DNA of 64,000 nt from a virus. Below are positions 56,499 to 63,794 of this stretch, one piece after another (the first letter of the stretch is position 1; each line of letters starts with the position of its first letter). The stretch lies in IMG/VR virus record IMGVR_UViG_3300044732_000442, positions 52,116 to 116,115 of that record; one strand, 5' to 3'. The notes beneath the pieces are model-generated. The model searched no databases. It worked only from the letters and a program-made list of their open reading frames with translations, and was not told where the DNA came from. The position numbers and the translations under genes were made by a program.

Positions 56499-56502
56499 AA
56501 AT

Positions 56503-56531
56503 TTGACAATAAATGAGTTTGGGTATATAAT
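56503..56531 (+). promoter_or_regulatory. TTGACAATAAATGG-type promoter, copy 9
   Basis: TTGACA, 17 nt (ATAAATGAGTTTGGGTA), TATAAT, leader AGAGTCTTATTCAGTCAAAA as in copy 7. Confidence 0.92.
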
Positions 56532-56560
56532 AGAGTCTTATTCAGTCAAAAGGAAACAAA

Positions 56561-56908
56561 ATGTTGTTAGTTAACAAATCTCTCAAAACTTCAGGTAACG
56601 GTCTCTGGTCAATTGCAGTTAAAAGTGTTAAGGTTACAGGTTTGGACCTCTCTTATATAAATGACGAAGGTGAATTCGGTGAGTTGCGTGTGTACTTTGA
56701 TACTACATCTTGGAACGTTGACAAAGACGGATTGATCTATACTGACAAACAATTCATTAAGGAAGTGAAAAAATTGTTGGCCGAACAACATCTCGGTACT
56801 GACGTTTCATATTCCGAGCAAGGTATGCAAGGTGATACTTTTGTATCACTGGATTGCGGATCCGAATTCATCAAATCTTTCCAAAATTTGCTTGTTGTAG
56901 AACTATAA
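56561..56908 (+). CDS. Putative early protein
   Basis: 115 aa, beta-rich start (LLVNKSLKTSGNGLWSIAVK), acidic DLSYINDEGEFGELRVYFDT, then a helix QFIKEVKKLLAEQHLG. No family recognised. Preceded by AAAGGAAACAAA. Confidence 0.58.
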   Translation: MLLVNKSLKTSGNGLWSIAVKSVKVTGLDLSYINDEGEFGELRVYFDTTSWNVDKDGLIYTDKQFIKEVKKLLAEQHLGTDVSYSEQGMQGDTFVSLDCGSEFIKSFQNLLVVEL

Positions 56909-56921
56909 AAATAGCCAAAAT

Positions 56922-56950
56922 TTGACAATAAATGGCTTTGGGTATATAAT
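56922..56950 (+). promoter_or_regulatory. TTGACAATAAATGG-type promoter, copy 10
   Basis: TTGACA, 17 nt (ATAAATGGCTTTGGGTA, identical to copy 3), TATAAT, leader AGAATCTTAGACAGTAAAGA. Confidence 0.92.
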
Positions 56951-56983
56951 AGAATCTTAGACAGTAAAGAAAAGGACTAAAAA

Positions 56984-57256
56984 ATGCGTACAAAAACTAT
57001 CATTGACGGCTTCAAAAATTCACAAAAATTCCGTGTAATTTTCAAGGGTGACGGATCCGAAAACGATATCGGTATGTATATGACAATCCAGCAAATGACG
57101 GAAATGTTTGCTACCGTTAACGCCCGTGCTACTTGCTGGGATGCATTGATTAAATTGTCTTATTTGCGTTATGAAGCTAACCGCACAAATCAACCGATTC
57201 CGACAGGTCTCGGTCACACAATCCGGGGCAAACAAGTCCAAGTAGACTTGGTGTAA
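56984..57256 (+). CDS. Putative early protein
   Basis: 90 aa: TIIDGFKNSQKFRVIFKGDG, then MTIQQMTEMFATVNARATCW and a Arg/Gln-containing end with GLGHTIRGKQVQVDLV. No family recognised. Stand-alone unit in the array. Confidence 0.58.
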   Translation: MRTKTIIDGFKNSQKFRVIFKGDGSENDIGMYMTIQQMTEMFATVNARATCWDALIKLSYLRYEANRTNQPIPTGLGHTIRGKQVQVDLV

Positions 57257-57259
57257 AAT

Positions 57260-57288
57260 TTGACATTAAATGGCATTTGTGCTATAAT
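57260..57288 (+). promoter_or_regulatory. TTGACATTAAATGG-type promoter, copy 11
   Basis: TTGACA, 17 nt (TTAAATGG...), TATAAT with upstream TGC, leader ATATTCTTAGACAGTTAAAT. Drives 57323-58993. Confidence 0.9.
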
Positions 57289-57322
57289 ATATTCTTAGAC
57301 AGTTAAATAAAGGACTTACAAA

Positions 57323-57814
57323 ATGGCTACTCGCTCTACAATTGCATTAGAATTCGCTGATGGTACTATCGGTCAGGTGTACAGTCACTGGGATGGTTAT
57401 TTGGCTCACAACGGTAAAATGTTGATGGAGTATTATTCTAATCCCTTTATCTTGCGTGACTTGATTGACCTCGGTGACTTGTCTAGTTTGCGTCCACAAA
57501 TTGGTACAAAGCATCCCTTCAGTCACTATGATGTGGAAGACATGACATTGGTTGAATATTCTCATTTGTATAAAGACATGACTACATTCTATGGTCGTGA
57601 TCGTGGTGAAGTAGGTTCCGAGGCTCGCTATTACAATGATATCAATGATTATTTTAATAAGTGCGAACATCAGGAATATGATTATATCCTGCGCAACATT
57701 GATGGCAAAGCTGTTTGGTTTGTTTGTGACCACGACGGAGCCTTTGTTACATTAGAGTCTGCAATTAAAGACGAACAAGACCGTATTGCACAAGAAGAAA
57801 CAGAGGTAGCTTAA
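57323..57814 (+). CDS. Conserved phage protein (MATRSTIALE family)
   Basis: 163 aa. MATRSTIALEFADGTIGQVY, then SHWDGYLAHNGKMLMEYYSN and DLIDLGDLSSLRP form a pattern found in many phages and some plasmids. No catalytic role is known to me. The C-terminal part contains VWFVCDHDGAFVTLESAI. It heads the last unit of the promoter array. Confidence 0.7.
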   Translation: MATRSTIALEFADGTIGQVYSHWDGYLAHNGKMLMEYYSNPFILRDLIDLGDLSSLRPQIGTKHPFSHYDVEDMTLVEYSHLYKDMTTFYGRDRGEVGSEARYYNDINDYFNKCEHQEYDYILRNIDGKAVWFVCDHDGAFVTLESAIKDEQDRIAQEETEVA

Positions 57815-57815
57815 T

Positions 57816-58148
57816 ATGGAAGCAGTAGTAGAAACAACAGTTTGGAATGATAGTAACAATGCTAATCATACTTACTTACTTGACGGATCCAAAATGGTTG
57901 CGTACATCAAGGTTGGTTCTACTACTCCTCATTACTTTAAAAACCCGATCACAATAGATAAACGTGGTCGTAAGTTTGTAACAGCAAAGCCAAATCCTTT
58001 CAAAGAAGTAAAAGAAAAGAGTACAATCATCAAAGTGTCAGGTAGTAAAGGCAATGTCTATTCTATTGATACTGATGAAAAAACTTGTACGTGCCCGGGA
58101 TGGACATATCGTGGTACGTGTAAACATATAACAGAATTGGTTAAATGA
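57816..58148 (+). CDS. SWIM-type zinc-binding protein
   Basis: 110 aa. The C-terminal CTCPGWTYRGTCKHI (C-x-C-x8-C-x-H) is a SWIM zinc finger, a module that binds DNA or proteins. The N-terminal 70 residues form strands (SKMVAYIKVGSTTPHYFKNP). It starts 1 nt after the previous stop and overlaps the phosphoesterase by ATGA. Confidence 0.75.
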   Translation: MEAVVETTVWNDSNNANHTYLLDGSKMVAYIKVGSTTPHYFKNPITIDKRGRKFVTAKPNPFKEVKEKSTIIKVSGSKGNVYSIDTDEKTCTCPGWTYRGTCKHITELVK

Positions 58149-58993
58149 AAATCGCATTGTGCAGTGACCTGCATTTAGAGTTTGAAGATATTGACCTCAA
58201 GAATAGTGAAGATGCTGAGGTCCTTATCCTATCGGGCGATATTATGTTAGCAGAAGATTTACATAATCATCCCCCAACTGTAATTAGTCCATATGAATCT
58301 TATACTGAATTAGGCACAAGACAAAAAGCCGCACAAAGGTTTCGTGCTTTCCTTACTAGAGTAAGCAATGAATTCCCTCATGTTGTTTATATTGCAGGTA
58401 ATCATGAATTCTATCACGGACGCTGGAGTGCTAGCTTAGATCACCTGCGTGAAGCATGTGCGGCTTATCCTAATGTTTACTTCCTTGAAAACGACATTAA
58501 GGTTATCAATGAAGTGTCCTTTATTGGTGCTACGTTGTGGACTGATTGTAATAAAGGTGATCCATTAACACTACATTCGTTAAGTGATATGATGAATGAT
58601 TATAGGGTAATTCGTAATGATGAGCATGGATATACTAAGTTACGTCCAGCACATACTGTACACCGTCATCAACAAACACTAAGTTACTTGAAACAAGTGT
58701 TAGCTGATATGAAGGATAAGAAAGTTGTATTTGTAGGACATCATGCACCTAGTGCAATGAGTACCCATGACAGATATAAACATAATGTTCATTATGTAAT
58801 GAATGGTGGTTATCATAGTGAATTGAGTGAATTCATGTTAGATCATCCACAAATTACCCTATGGACTCATGGACACATGCATGACCCATTTGATTATAAT
58901 ATTGGCACTACCAGAGTGGTATGTAATCCTCGTGGTTACAAGGGTGCTGATCCTCAAGCCGATGTGTTTGAGTTAAAGTTTTTGGACATCTAA
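58145..58993 (+). CDS. Calcineurin-type metallophosphoesterase
   Basis: 282 aa with all motifs: ALCSDLHLEFE (D-x-H), LILSGDIML (G-D), YIAGNHEFYHG (G-N-H-E), VFVGHHAPS (G-H-H) and LWTHGHMHDPFDY (G-H-x-H). Substrate unknown; such phage enzymes can be cyclic-nucleotide or nucleic-acid phosphodiesterases. It is the intact counterpart of the degenerate protein at 51475. Confidence 0.9.
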   Translation: MKIALCSDLHLEFEDIDLKNSEDAEVLILSGDIMLAEDLHNHPPTVISPYESYTELGTRQKAAQRFRAFLTRVSNEFPHVVYIAGNHEFYHGRWSASLDHLREACAAYPNVYFLENDIKVINEVSFIGATLWTDCNKGDPLTLHSLSDMMNDYRVIRNDEHGYTKLRPAHTVHRHQQTLSYLKQVLADMKDKKVVFVGHHAPSAMSTHDRYKHNVHYVMNGGYHSELSEFMLDHPQITLWTHGHMHDPFDYNIGTTRVVCNPRGYKGADPQADVFELKFLDI

Positions 58994-59017
58994 ATTAAAC
59001 TAGGTGACCAAAAGATA

Positions 59018-59046
59018 TTGTATATAACTACTAGTTGTTATACAAT
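59018..59046 (+). promoter_or_regulatory. Sigma70-like promoter before wHTH gene
   Basis: TTGTAT, 17-nt spacer, TACAAT; then an AAAGGAAAATAAA site before ATG 59091. The gene ends at the terminator 59376, forming a single-gene unit. Confidence 0.6.
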
Positions 59047-59090
59047 AGTAACACGTTGTGAGAACAGCGAAATTTTTAAAGGAAAATAAA

Positions 59091-59351
59091 ATGACATTAA
59101 CTAAACAAGCACGCCTTATTCAGGCATTTGAGCAAGGTGCAGAATTGACTGCAAAGCAAATTACCCAACGTTTTGGATTTGCTAACCCAACAGCTACAGT
59201 AAGCGATTTGCGCTTGCGTGGCGGTTTGGCAATCTACGCTAACAAGCGTACAAACAAACTTGGTGGTACTTACACTAAGTATCGTTTGGGTACACCAAGT
59301 CGTGAAGTTGTAGCCGCTGGTTACAAGGCCATGGCAATGGGCCTTGTTTAA
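59091..59351 (+). CDS. Small winged-helix DNA-binding-like protein
   Basis: ATG 59091 gives 86 aa; a GTG at 59058 has no site. LTKQARLIQAFEQGAELTAK, QITQRFGFANPTATVSDLRL and RGGLAIYANKR follow a helix-turn-helix with a wing, and YRLGTPSREVVAAGYKAMA ends the protein. This family is widespread in T4-like phages. Probably a DNA-binding regulator. It has its own promoter and terminator. Confidence 0.7.
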   Translation: MTLTKQARLIQAFEQGAELTAKQITQRFGFANPTATVSDLRLRGGLAIYANKRTNKLGGTYTKYRLGTPSREVVAAGYKAMAMGLV

Positions 59352-59366
59352 TCTCAAATTTGAGAT
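59351..59366 (+). repeat. 16-bp perfect palindrome
   Basis: ATCTCAAATTTGAGAT overlaps the end of the wHTH gene, just upstream of the terminator. It could be an operator for the wHTH protein or an additional transcript-end hairpin. Confidence 0.6.
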
Positions 59367-59375
59367 GTGAATAAA

Positions 59376-59396
59376 GGGTGATTCGTCACCCTTTTT
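59376..59396 (+). terminator. Intrinsic terminator with TTCG loop
   Basis: GGGTGA-TTCG-TCACCC followed by five T. Perfect 6-bp stem with a stable UUCG tetraloop. Confidence 0.93.
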
Positions 59397-59408
59397 CTGC
59401 CTTTAGCC

Positions 59409-59437
59409 TTGTGTTTAATTCAATTGTATGTTATAAT
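59409..59437 (+). promoter_or_regulatory. Sigma70-like promoter before 59461 gene
   Basis: TTGTGT (weak -35), 17-nt spacer, TATAAT, then AGGAG before ATG 59461. Probably starts the 59461-62690 operon. Confidence 0.65.
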
Positions 59438-59460
59438 AGTCTATCAGATAGGAGATAGTA

Positions 59461-59976
59461 ATGAGTTTATTTCACAAAATTATGAATAAGTTAGGTCGTT
59501 ATCGTTTGATCCCTGATCGTAGGACAGGACTAGATTACATGCATAGGTATTATTTGTTTCTTAAAGACCGTAATTGGTTCCCCTTCAACATTACATTACA
59601 TAAGATTGTTCGTAGTGATGATCCTATATTTCATGACCATCCATGGTCTTATATGACTATCGTTCTTAAGGGTGGTTATTGGGAGCATACCCCAGTGTTT
59701 GATGATAACGGTAAAATGCTTACAGAATTTCAAACGTGGCGTGGTCCAGGTAGTATTATCAAACGTGGCGCAGGCGAATATCATTGGCTTGAACTAGATG
59801 GTGAAGAACCAGCAACAACATTATTTTTCATGGGAAAACAACAACGTGAATGGGGCTTTCTAGTACAAGCAAAGAAGGGCATACATCGTTGGATTAAACA
59901 TGAACATTACTTGACTGATTGGAAACCCTATCACGAAAAATACGTAATGAGTAAGGCAAATAGGAAACAAAAATGA
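59461..59976 (+). CDS. Cupin-like conserved phage protein
   Basis: 171 aa. DDPIFHDHPWSYMTIVLKGG, then RGPGSIIKRGAGEYHWLELD and TLFFMGKQQREWGFL follow a cupin barrel with His residues positioned as metal ligands. Often seen in phages with unknown substrate. First gene of an operon coupled through ATGA overlaps. Confidence 0.65.
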   Translation: MSLFHKIMNKLGRYRLIPDRRTGLDYMHRYYLFLKDRNWFPFNITLHKIVRSDDPIFHDHPWSYMTIVLKGGYWEHTPVFDDNGKMLTEFQTWRGPGSIIKRGAGEYHWLELDGEEPATTLFFMGKQQREWGFLVQAKKGIHRWIKHEHYLTDWKPYHEKYVMSKANRKQK

Positions 59977-60134
59977 TTTTATTAAACATAGGAGTGGTAT
60001 TGTTCTTTGGTTATTTACTAATAACTAAGGATTATACTAACAGTCCTAAATGGATGTATTACATGGATGGGTTAGTTTTTGCAGTTAATTTTGCAATAGT
60101 TTTTTTATATATAACTAATATGATTGGATTTTAA
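59973..60134 (+). CDS. Small membrane protein, 53 aa
   Basis: ATG 59973 (ATGA overlap) encodes two hydrophobic segments, LLNIGVVLFFGYLLI and GLVFAVNFAIVFLYI, joined by a polar loop with DYTNSPKWMYYM. A two-span membrane protein. A holin-like role is possible but no lysis context is present. Confidence 0.6.
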   Translation: MILLNIGVVLFFGYLLITKDYTNSPKWMYYMDGLVFAVNFAIVFLYITNMIGF

Positions 60135-60136
60135 TA

Positions 60137-60367
60137 ATGTTTATCTCTCTTACAAATGCCAGTGATGCACACAAAGGCAATAAAATTGCAATCAATATTG
60201 ATTTGATTGCAACAGTGTATAATACTCCCAATCTTGCTAAAAAAGAAGATGGGATAATTGAAAATATTACTTATGTTTTCTGTCCTCCCCATGGTATTTG
60301 GGAAGTACAAGAATCATTAGATGAAGTGGTAGCAGAATTAAATAACTACAGATGGAATAACAAATGA
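60137..60367 (+). CDS. Conserved small phage protein
   Basis: 76 aa, with MFISLTNASDAHKGNKIAIN and YVFCPPHGIWEVQESLDEVV. Similar in plan to FlbD-like small proteins (IxLT... with a terminal helix) and common in T4-like phages. ATGA overlap to the MazG-like gene. Confidence 0.62.
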   Translation: MFISLTNASDAHKGNKIAINIDLIATVYNTPNLAKKEDGIIENITYVFCPPHGIWEVQESLDEVVAELNNYRWNNK

Positions 60368-60645
60368 ACGAAGATACAAGAGAAATTCTTTTAATCTTAC
60401 AGGAAGAATGTGCTGAAGTTACACAGGCTGTAAGCAAGTGTTTTAGATTTGGACCAGATCAAATAAAACCAAATAAACCAATGACTAATATCCAAATGCT
60501 TGAAGAAGAATTGGGTGATCTATTGGCTATGGTTGAGTTGATTACAGATAACAATGTGGGTATTACAGTTCAAGGTTTAGAGACGGCCAAAAAGAATAAA
60601 TTTAAGAAATTAAAGAAGTGGTCTAACTTAACTATTAATAAATAA
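60364..60645 (+). CDS. MazG-like NTP pyrophosphohydrolase
   Basis: 93 aa, a minimal all-alpha MazG domain: ILQEECAEVTQAVSKCFRFG (E-E-x-x-E) and MLEEELGDLLAMVELI (E-x-x-D). MazG proteins hydrolyse NTPs or dNTPs to monophosphates. Phage versions adjust nucleotide pools or alarmone levels. No fused domain. Confidence 0.8.
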   Translation: MNEDTREILLILQEECAEVTQAVSKCFRFGPDQIKPNKPMTNIQMLEEELGDLLAMVELITDNNVGITVQGLETAKKNKFKKLKKWSNLTINK

Positions 60646-60649
60646 CATT

Positions 60650-60976
60650 ATGACATTACTTGATATCATTCTTATTTTAGCCTTAGGTTGGGTTATGGGC
60701 GAGTTCTATACCATGTATAAATTACGCAAAAACATTCGTTCATATCTTATCATACAAGAAGAAACTAGACCCACTGTTTTTAAATTAGAGACAGAACTAG
60801 TGGACAATACAATATTGTTATATGACCGTGACACAAATGATTTTATTTGTCAAGGAAATTCACTAGAGCAACTAGCACAACTAAGTAGAGAATACAAGAA
60901 AATTGAATATGCTACAGTAAAGCACGGAGATTATTTTGTTGCATTTATTGAAGGCAAGGTAACTGAAAAAGTATGA
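60650..60976 (+). CDS. Small membrane-anchored protein
   Basis: 108 aa. One N-terminal membrane segment (LLDIILILALGWVMGEFYTM), then a soluble beta-rich domain (VFKLETELVDNTILLYDRDT). Common plan for phage hypotheticals encoded next to MazG and deaminase genes. ATGA overlap downstream. Confidence 0.6.
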   Translation: MTLLDIILILALGWVMGEFYTMYKLRKNIRSYLIIQEETRPTVFKLETELVDNTILLYDRDTNDFICQGNSLEQLAQLSREYKKIEYATVKHGDYFVAFIEGKVTEKV

Positions 60977-61509
60977 AAATAAATATTGGCAAGTATCCTA
61001 AAAAAGGAACTCGCAGAAAAATCAATGTACAAGTTGATAGATTTGATACATGGGGACTAGACCACACTCTAGCTACTATTATCTATCCAGCATTGATTCA
61101 ATTGAAACAAACCAAACAGGGTATCCCTCATGATTTCGTAGATGTTGGTGGCGAGGAATATAGTACACAACAAAGCTTTGATTTCTATATTGAATCACAC
61201 GATGAAGCATGGAATGACGGTGCTAAACGTTGGGATGAAACATTAGATAAAATGATTTGGAGTTTTCAACAAATAGCATTTGAAGATTATGGTGACAAAT
61301 ATCATCATGGTAAAAGTGACTATGATTGGGTCAAAAGTGATAAAACATACCCTAATCCTATGACAGGTAAAGTAGAAGATACATGGCAAATGGTTGATAA
61401 AAATCCCGATGACCACTTCTATGATGCTGAAGGTCATCAACTACATGAGGAACGTATCCAAGAAGGTTTGGATTTATTTGGAAAATACTTTAGAGCTTTA
61501 TGGGATTAA
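60973..61509 (+). CDS. Conserved phage protein
   Basis: 178 aa, with MKINIGKYPKKGTRRKINVQ, VDRFDTWGLDHTLATIIYPA and WSFQQIAFEDYGDKYHHG. A recurrent family in tailed phages, without known function. The many Asp/His residues suggest a metal-binding fold. Two bases after its stop lies the next gene. Confidence 0.68.
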   Translation: MKINIGKYPKKGTRRKINVQVDRFDTWGLDHTLATIIYPALIQLKQTKQGIPHDFVDVGGEEYSTQQSFDFYIESHDEAWNDGAKRWDETLDKMIWSFQQIAFEDYGDKYHHGKSDYDWVKSDKTYPNPMTGKVEDTWQMVDKNPDDHFYDAEGHQLHEERIQEGLDLFGKYFRALWD

Positions 61510-61512
61510 TTG

Positions 61513-61752
61513 ATGTTTGATAAAATGGCGCAACAACTAGACTTACAAACTTTAGGTAAAGGACAAAAAGAGTTTAAAATTACAAAGGAAGAATTTGACG
61601 ATTTTTGCAAAGAGTTTCTATTTGAACAACTCAAAGGTGAGTACAGATTAGGTGAAGTTTTTTGCAAAAAATATAATGAATCAAATTATGTACTAAGTAT
61701 CTTACCCGATAGTAGTGCAAAAATACATATTAAGAAATTCTACGTTAAATGA
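61513..61752 (+). CDS. Small hypothetical protein
   Basis: 79 aa from ATG 61513. FKITKEEFDDFCKEFLFEQL is an acidic helix, followed by a strand-rich half with CKKYNESNYVLSILPDSSAK. ATGA overlap with the deaminase. No family recognised. Confidence 0.55.
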   Translation: MFDKMAQQLDLQTLGKGQKEFKITKEEFDDFCKEFLFEQLKGEYRLGEVFCKKYNESNYVLSILPDSSAKIHIKKFYVK

Positions 61753-62249
61753 AATCTAAGTTTATAGACTATTACATGGATATAGCTGAACTGACAAGTA
61801 AATTAAGTTCAGCAATCAGATTAAATGTTGGTGCAGTTATCGTTAAAGGTAATAAGATTCTAGGTACAGGATATAATGGCATGCCAACTGGATGGACTAA
61901 CGAATGTGAATATAAAGAATATATGCCCGGTGATGTTTGGGATGGACAACTATATCCACATGAAGAATATGACAGTACCGTTGAGAGTAATCGTAGATAT
62001 CGGTTAGTTACTAAGGATGAGGTCCTTCACGCTGAGATGAACGTAATTTCAAAAGTGTCCGCAAGTACAGAATCTAGTGAGGGTGCTACATTATTTGTTA
62101 CACATGCTCCTTGCATACATTGTGCTAAAGCCATTTATCAATCTGGTATCAAACAAGTTTATTACCGAGATGCATATAGAGATGCAAGAGGATTAGAATT
62201 TTTAGAACAAGGTGGTGTGAATGTCACCCGATACCCAATACAAAACTGA
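61749..62249 (+). CDS. dCMP deaminase
   Basis: 166 aa zinc-dependent deoxycytidylate deaminase: RLNVGAVIVKGNKILGTGYN, GMPTGWTNECEY, then the zinc motif VLHAEMNVISK (H-A-E) and THAPCIHCAKAI (P-C-x-x-C). It yields dUMP for dTMP synthesis, as T4 gpcd does. Thymidylate synthase is not in the window. The next gene begins inside its 3' end. Confidence 0.92.
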   Translation: MKSKFIDYYMDIAELTSKLSSAIRLNVGAVIVKGNKILGTGYNGMPTGWTNECEYKEYMPGDVWDGQLYPHEEYDSTVESNRRYRLVTKDEVLHAEMNVISKVSASTESSEGATLFVTHAPCIHCAKAIYQSGIKQVYYRDAYRDARGLEFLEQGGVNVTRYPIQN

Positions 62250-62424
62250 AATATCAATCGGCTACGGAGAATTAAAACCTGTCATTGAATGGTGTCAGAG
62301 AAACTGCGCCAATGATTGGGGATATAATTGCCTAGAATTTGCAGGCGGCAGTGATGGTGGATTATATGATTTCTATTTTGAAACAGAATCCGATTACATA
62401 AACTTTATACTTTGGAAAAAATGA
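62221..62424 (+). CDS. Small conserved protein overlapping dCMP deaminase
   Basis: 67 aa: ISIGYGELKPVIEWCQRNCA, YNCLEFAGGSDGGLYDFYFE and FILWKK. It overlaps the deaminase by 29 nt in another frame. The composition looks genuine, and similar proteins with LKP(V)IEWC and a terminal ILWKK occur in T4-like phages. Confidence 0.62.
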   Translation: MSPDTQYKTEISIGYGELKPVIEWCQRNCANDWGYNCLEFAGGSDGGLYDFYFETESDYINFILWKK

Positions 62425-62690
62425 AATACTATACTTTTTACCGTGAAAACAATAACTTCACAGATATACTAACAGACAACAACATTAAGAAAGTGGTTGA
62501 TATGAAAATATCATGGCATAGACATTTAATGATTGGGATGCAAGCAACTACTAATAGCGGCACGTTTAGCTATATTACATTGAAGTATGGTGATGAGATG
62601 ATACCTAGTTTAACAAAAGACTATAGTCCAGTACCCGGGGTTGATTATGTACCTAAGAAAGATATCACTAAGTTTGAAAATAAAGATTAA
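62421..62690 (+). CDS. Small hypothetical protein
   Basis: 89 aa from ATG 62421 (ATGA overlap). Contains MKYYTFYRENNNFTDILTDN, a KISWHRHLMIGM element and a C-terminal polar tail. No family recognised. It ends convergently with the minus-strand carboxypeptidase gene. Confidence 0.55.
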   Translation: MKYYTFYRENNNFTDILTDNNIKKVVDMKISWHRHLMIGMQATTNSGTFSYITLKYGDEMIPSLTKDYSPVPGVDYVPKKDITKFENKD

Positions 62691-63418
62691 TAAAGCATAG
62701 ATAGCATCTTAGCTTCTGGGATACGAGTTTTAGTATTCTTTGAACCCAACAGGACTACGGTCCTGATTCCATTTACAGTATTAATCATCATAACAATACA
62801 TCCACCTGATTTAGTAATCCATCCTGTCTTGCTTACTATAAACGAATTGTTTGGTCCTACTAGTGTATTAGTATTTCTAAACTCTATATTTTTCTTCTTA
62901 TTGATACTCCAACGTACTGCGTCCATATTACTAGCTTCTACTATCAATGGATACTTGCTGGCTGCGAATACAAGTTTAATTAAATCTTGTGCTGTACTAA
63001 CGTTTGTAGCTAACAATCCAGTAGGGTCGGTAAAGGTACTGTTAATCATTTGTAATGACGTTGCTTTAGTGTTCATTGCACTGATACAGTTATCATATCC
63101 TCCCGGATAGTAATCGCATAATAGTTTGGCAGCGGAATTATCTGATTTAACGATTGCCAAATCAATAAGTATTTCTCTAGTAAGTTGTTTGTTGTAGAGT
63201 TTTTTTGGAATGATTTCTGTAAGTGATTGACCACTATCTAGCACAACCATTGCAGTCATTAGTTTAGTGATACTAGCTATGCTACGTATTTCGGACATAT
63301 TAGAAGCTTCAAATATTCTACCATTACTATCAGCGACTATCCAAGCTTGTGCAGTTAATGGTGTAGCGTATGCAGATGAAGCTGTTAGTGCCAGTACTGT
63401 AATTAATTTTTTAATCAT
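62687..63418 (-). CDS. D-alanyl-D-alanine carboxypeptidase (peptidase S11-like)
   Basis: 243 aa with a signal peptide (MIKKLITVLALTASSAYA). Penicillin-binding motifs: SITKLMTAM (S-x-x-K), VKSDNSAAK (S-x-N) and SKTGWITKSGG (K-T-G). PBP5-type enzymes trim the terminal D-Ala of peptidoglycan stem peptides. The C-terminal anchoring domain of PBP5 is absent. It would act in the host periplasm. Its start overlaps the preceding minus-strand gene by ATGA. A phage-borne DD-carboxypeptidase may alter the wall against rival lysins or aid lysis. Confidence 0.9.
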   Translation of the reverse strand: MIKKLITVLALTASSAYATPLTAQAWIVADSNGRIFEASNMSEIRSIASITKLMTAMVVLDSGQSLTEIIPKKLYNKQLTREILIDLAIVKSDNSAAKLLCDYYPGGYDNCISAMNTKATSLQMINSTFTDPTGLLATNVSTAQDLIKLVFAASKYPLIVEASNMDAVRWSINKKKNIEFRNTNTLVGPNNSFIVSKTGWITKSGGCIVMMINTVNGIRTVVLLGSKNTKTRIPEAKMLSMLY

Positions 63419-63732
63419 ATTGATGTTCCTGTCTTATAATTAATTAATTTAATATCAGTACCCATTCCAACGATACAGCTTATATCTTTTGAAGTAGCAA
63501 CGATTGTCCAATTCTTATCAGTGGGGTTCATCCAAACACTGAGAGTTGATTTAGCTATATCTGTTACCTTGCCTGTTAGTAGAGGCAGTTCTTTATATTT
63601 TTCTCTAAGATTTTTAAATAGGTCTGTTGTGTTGTAGCAGGGTAGTTCTGCTTCTATGGTTTCTTTTAGTTCTTGTGAATAGGAGCAGGTTGATATTCCT
63701 AAAGTTAGTAGTATTAGATAAAGTGATTTCAA
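63415..63732 (-). CDS. Periplasmic protein, partner of DD-carboxypeptidase
   Basis: 105 aa with a TTG start behind GGAGAATATA. Signal peptide MKSLYLILLTLGISTCSYSQ. The mature part has CYNTTDLFKNLREKYKELPL, then KSTLSVWMNPTDKNWTIVAT and CIVGMGTDIKL, with two Cys likely forming a disulphide. Small secreted proteins of this plan recur in T4-like phages. Translationally coupled to the carboxypeptidase. Confidence 0.65.
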   Translation of the reverse strand: MKSLYLILLTLGISTCSYSQELKETIEAELPCYNTTDLFKNLREKYKELPLLTGKVTDIAKSTLSVWMNPTDKNWTIVATSKDISCIVGMGTDIKLINYKTGTSI

Positions 63733-63794
63733 TATATTCTCCTATTCGTTATAGTATATCATACAACTAGAGAATATACTAATCAGATTTACCC

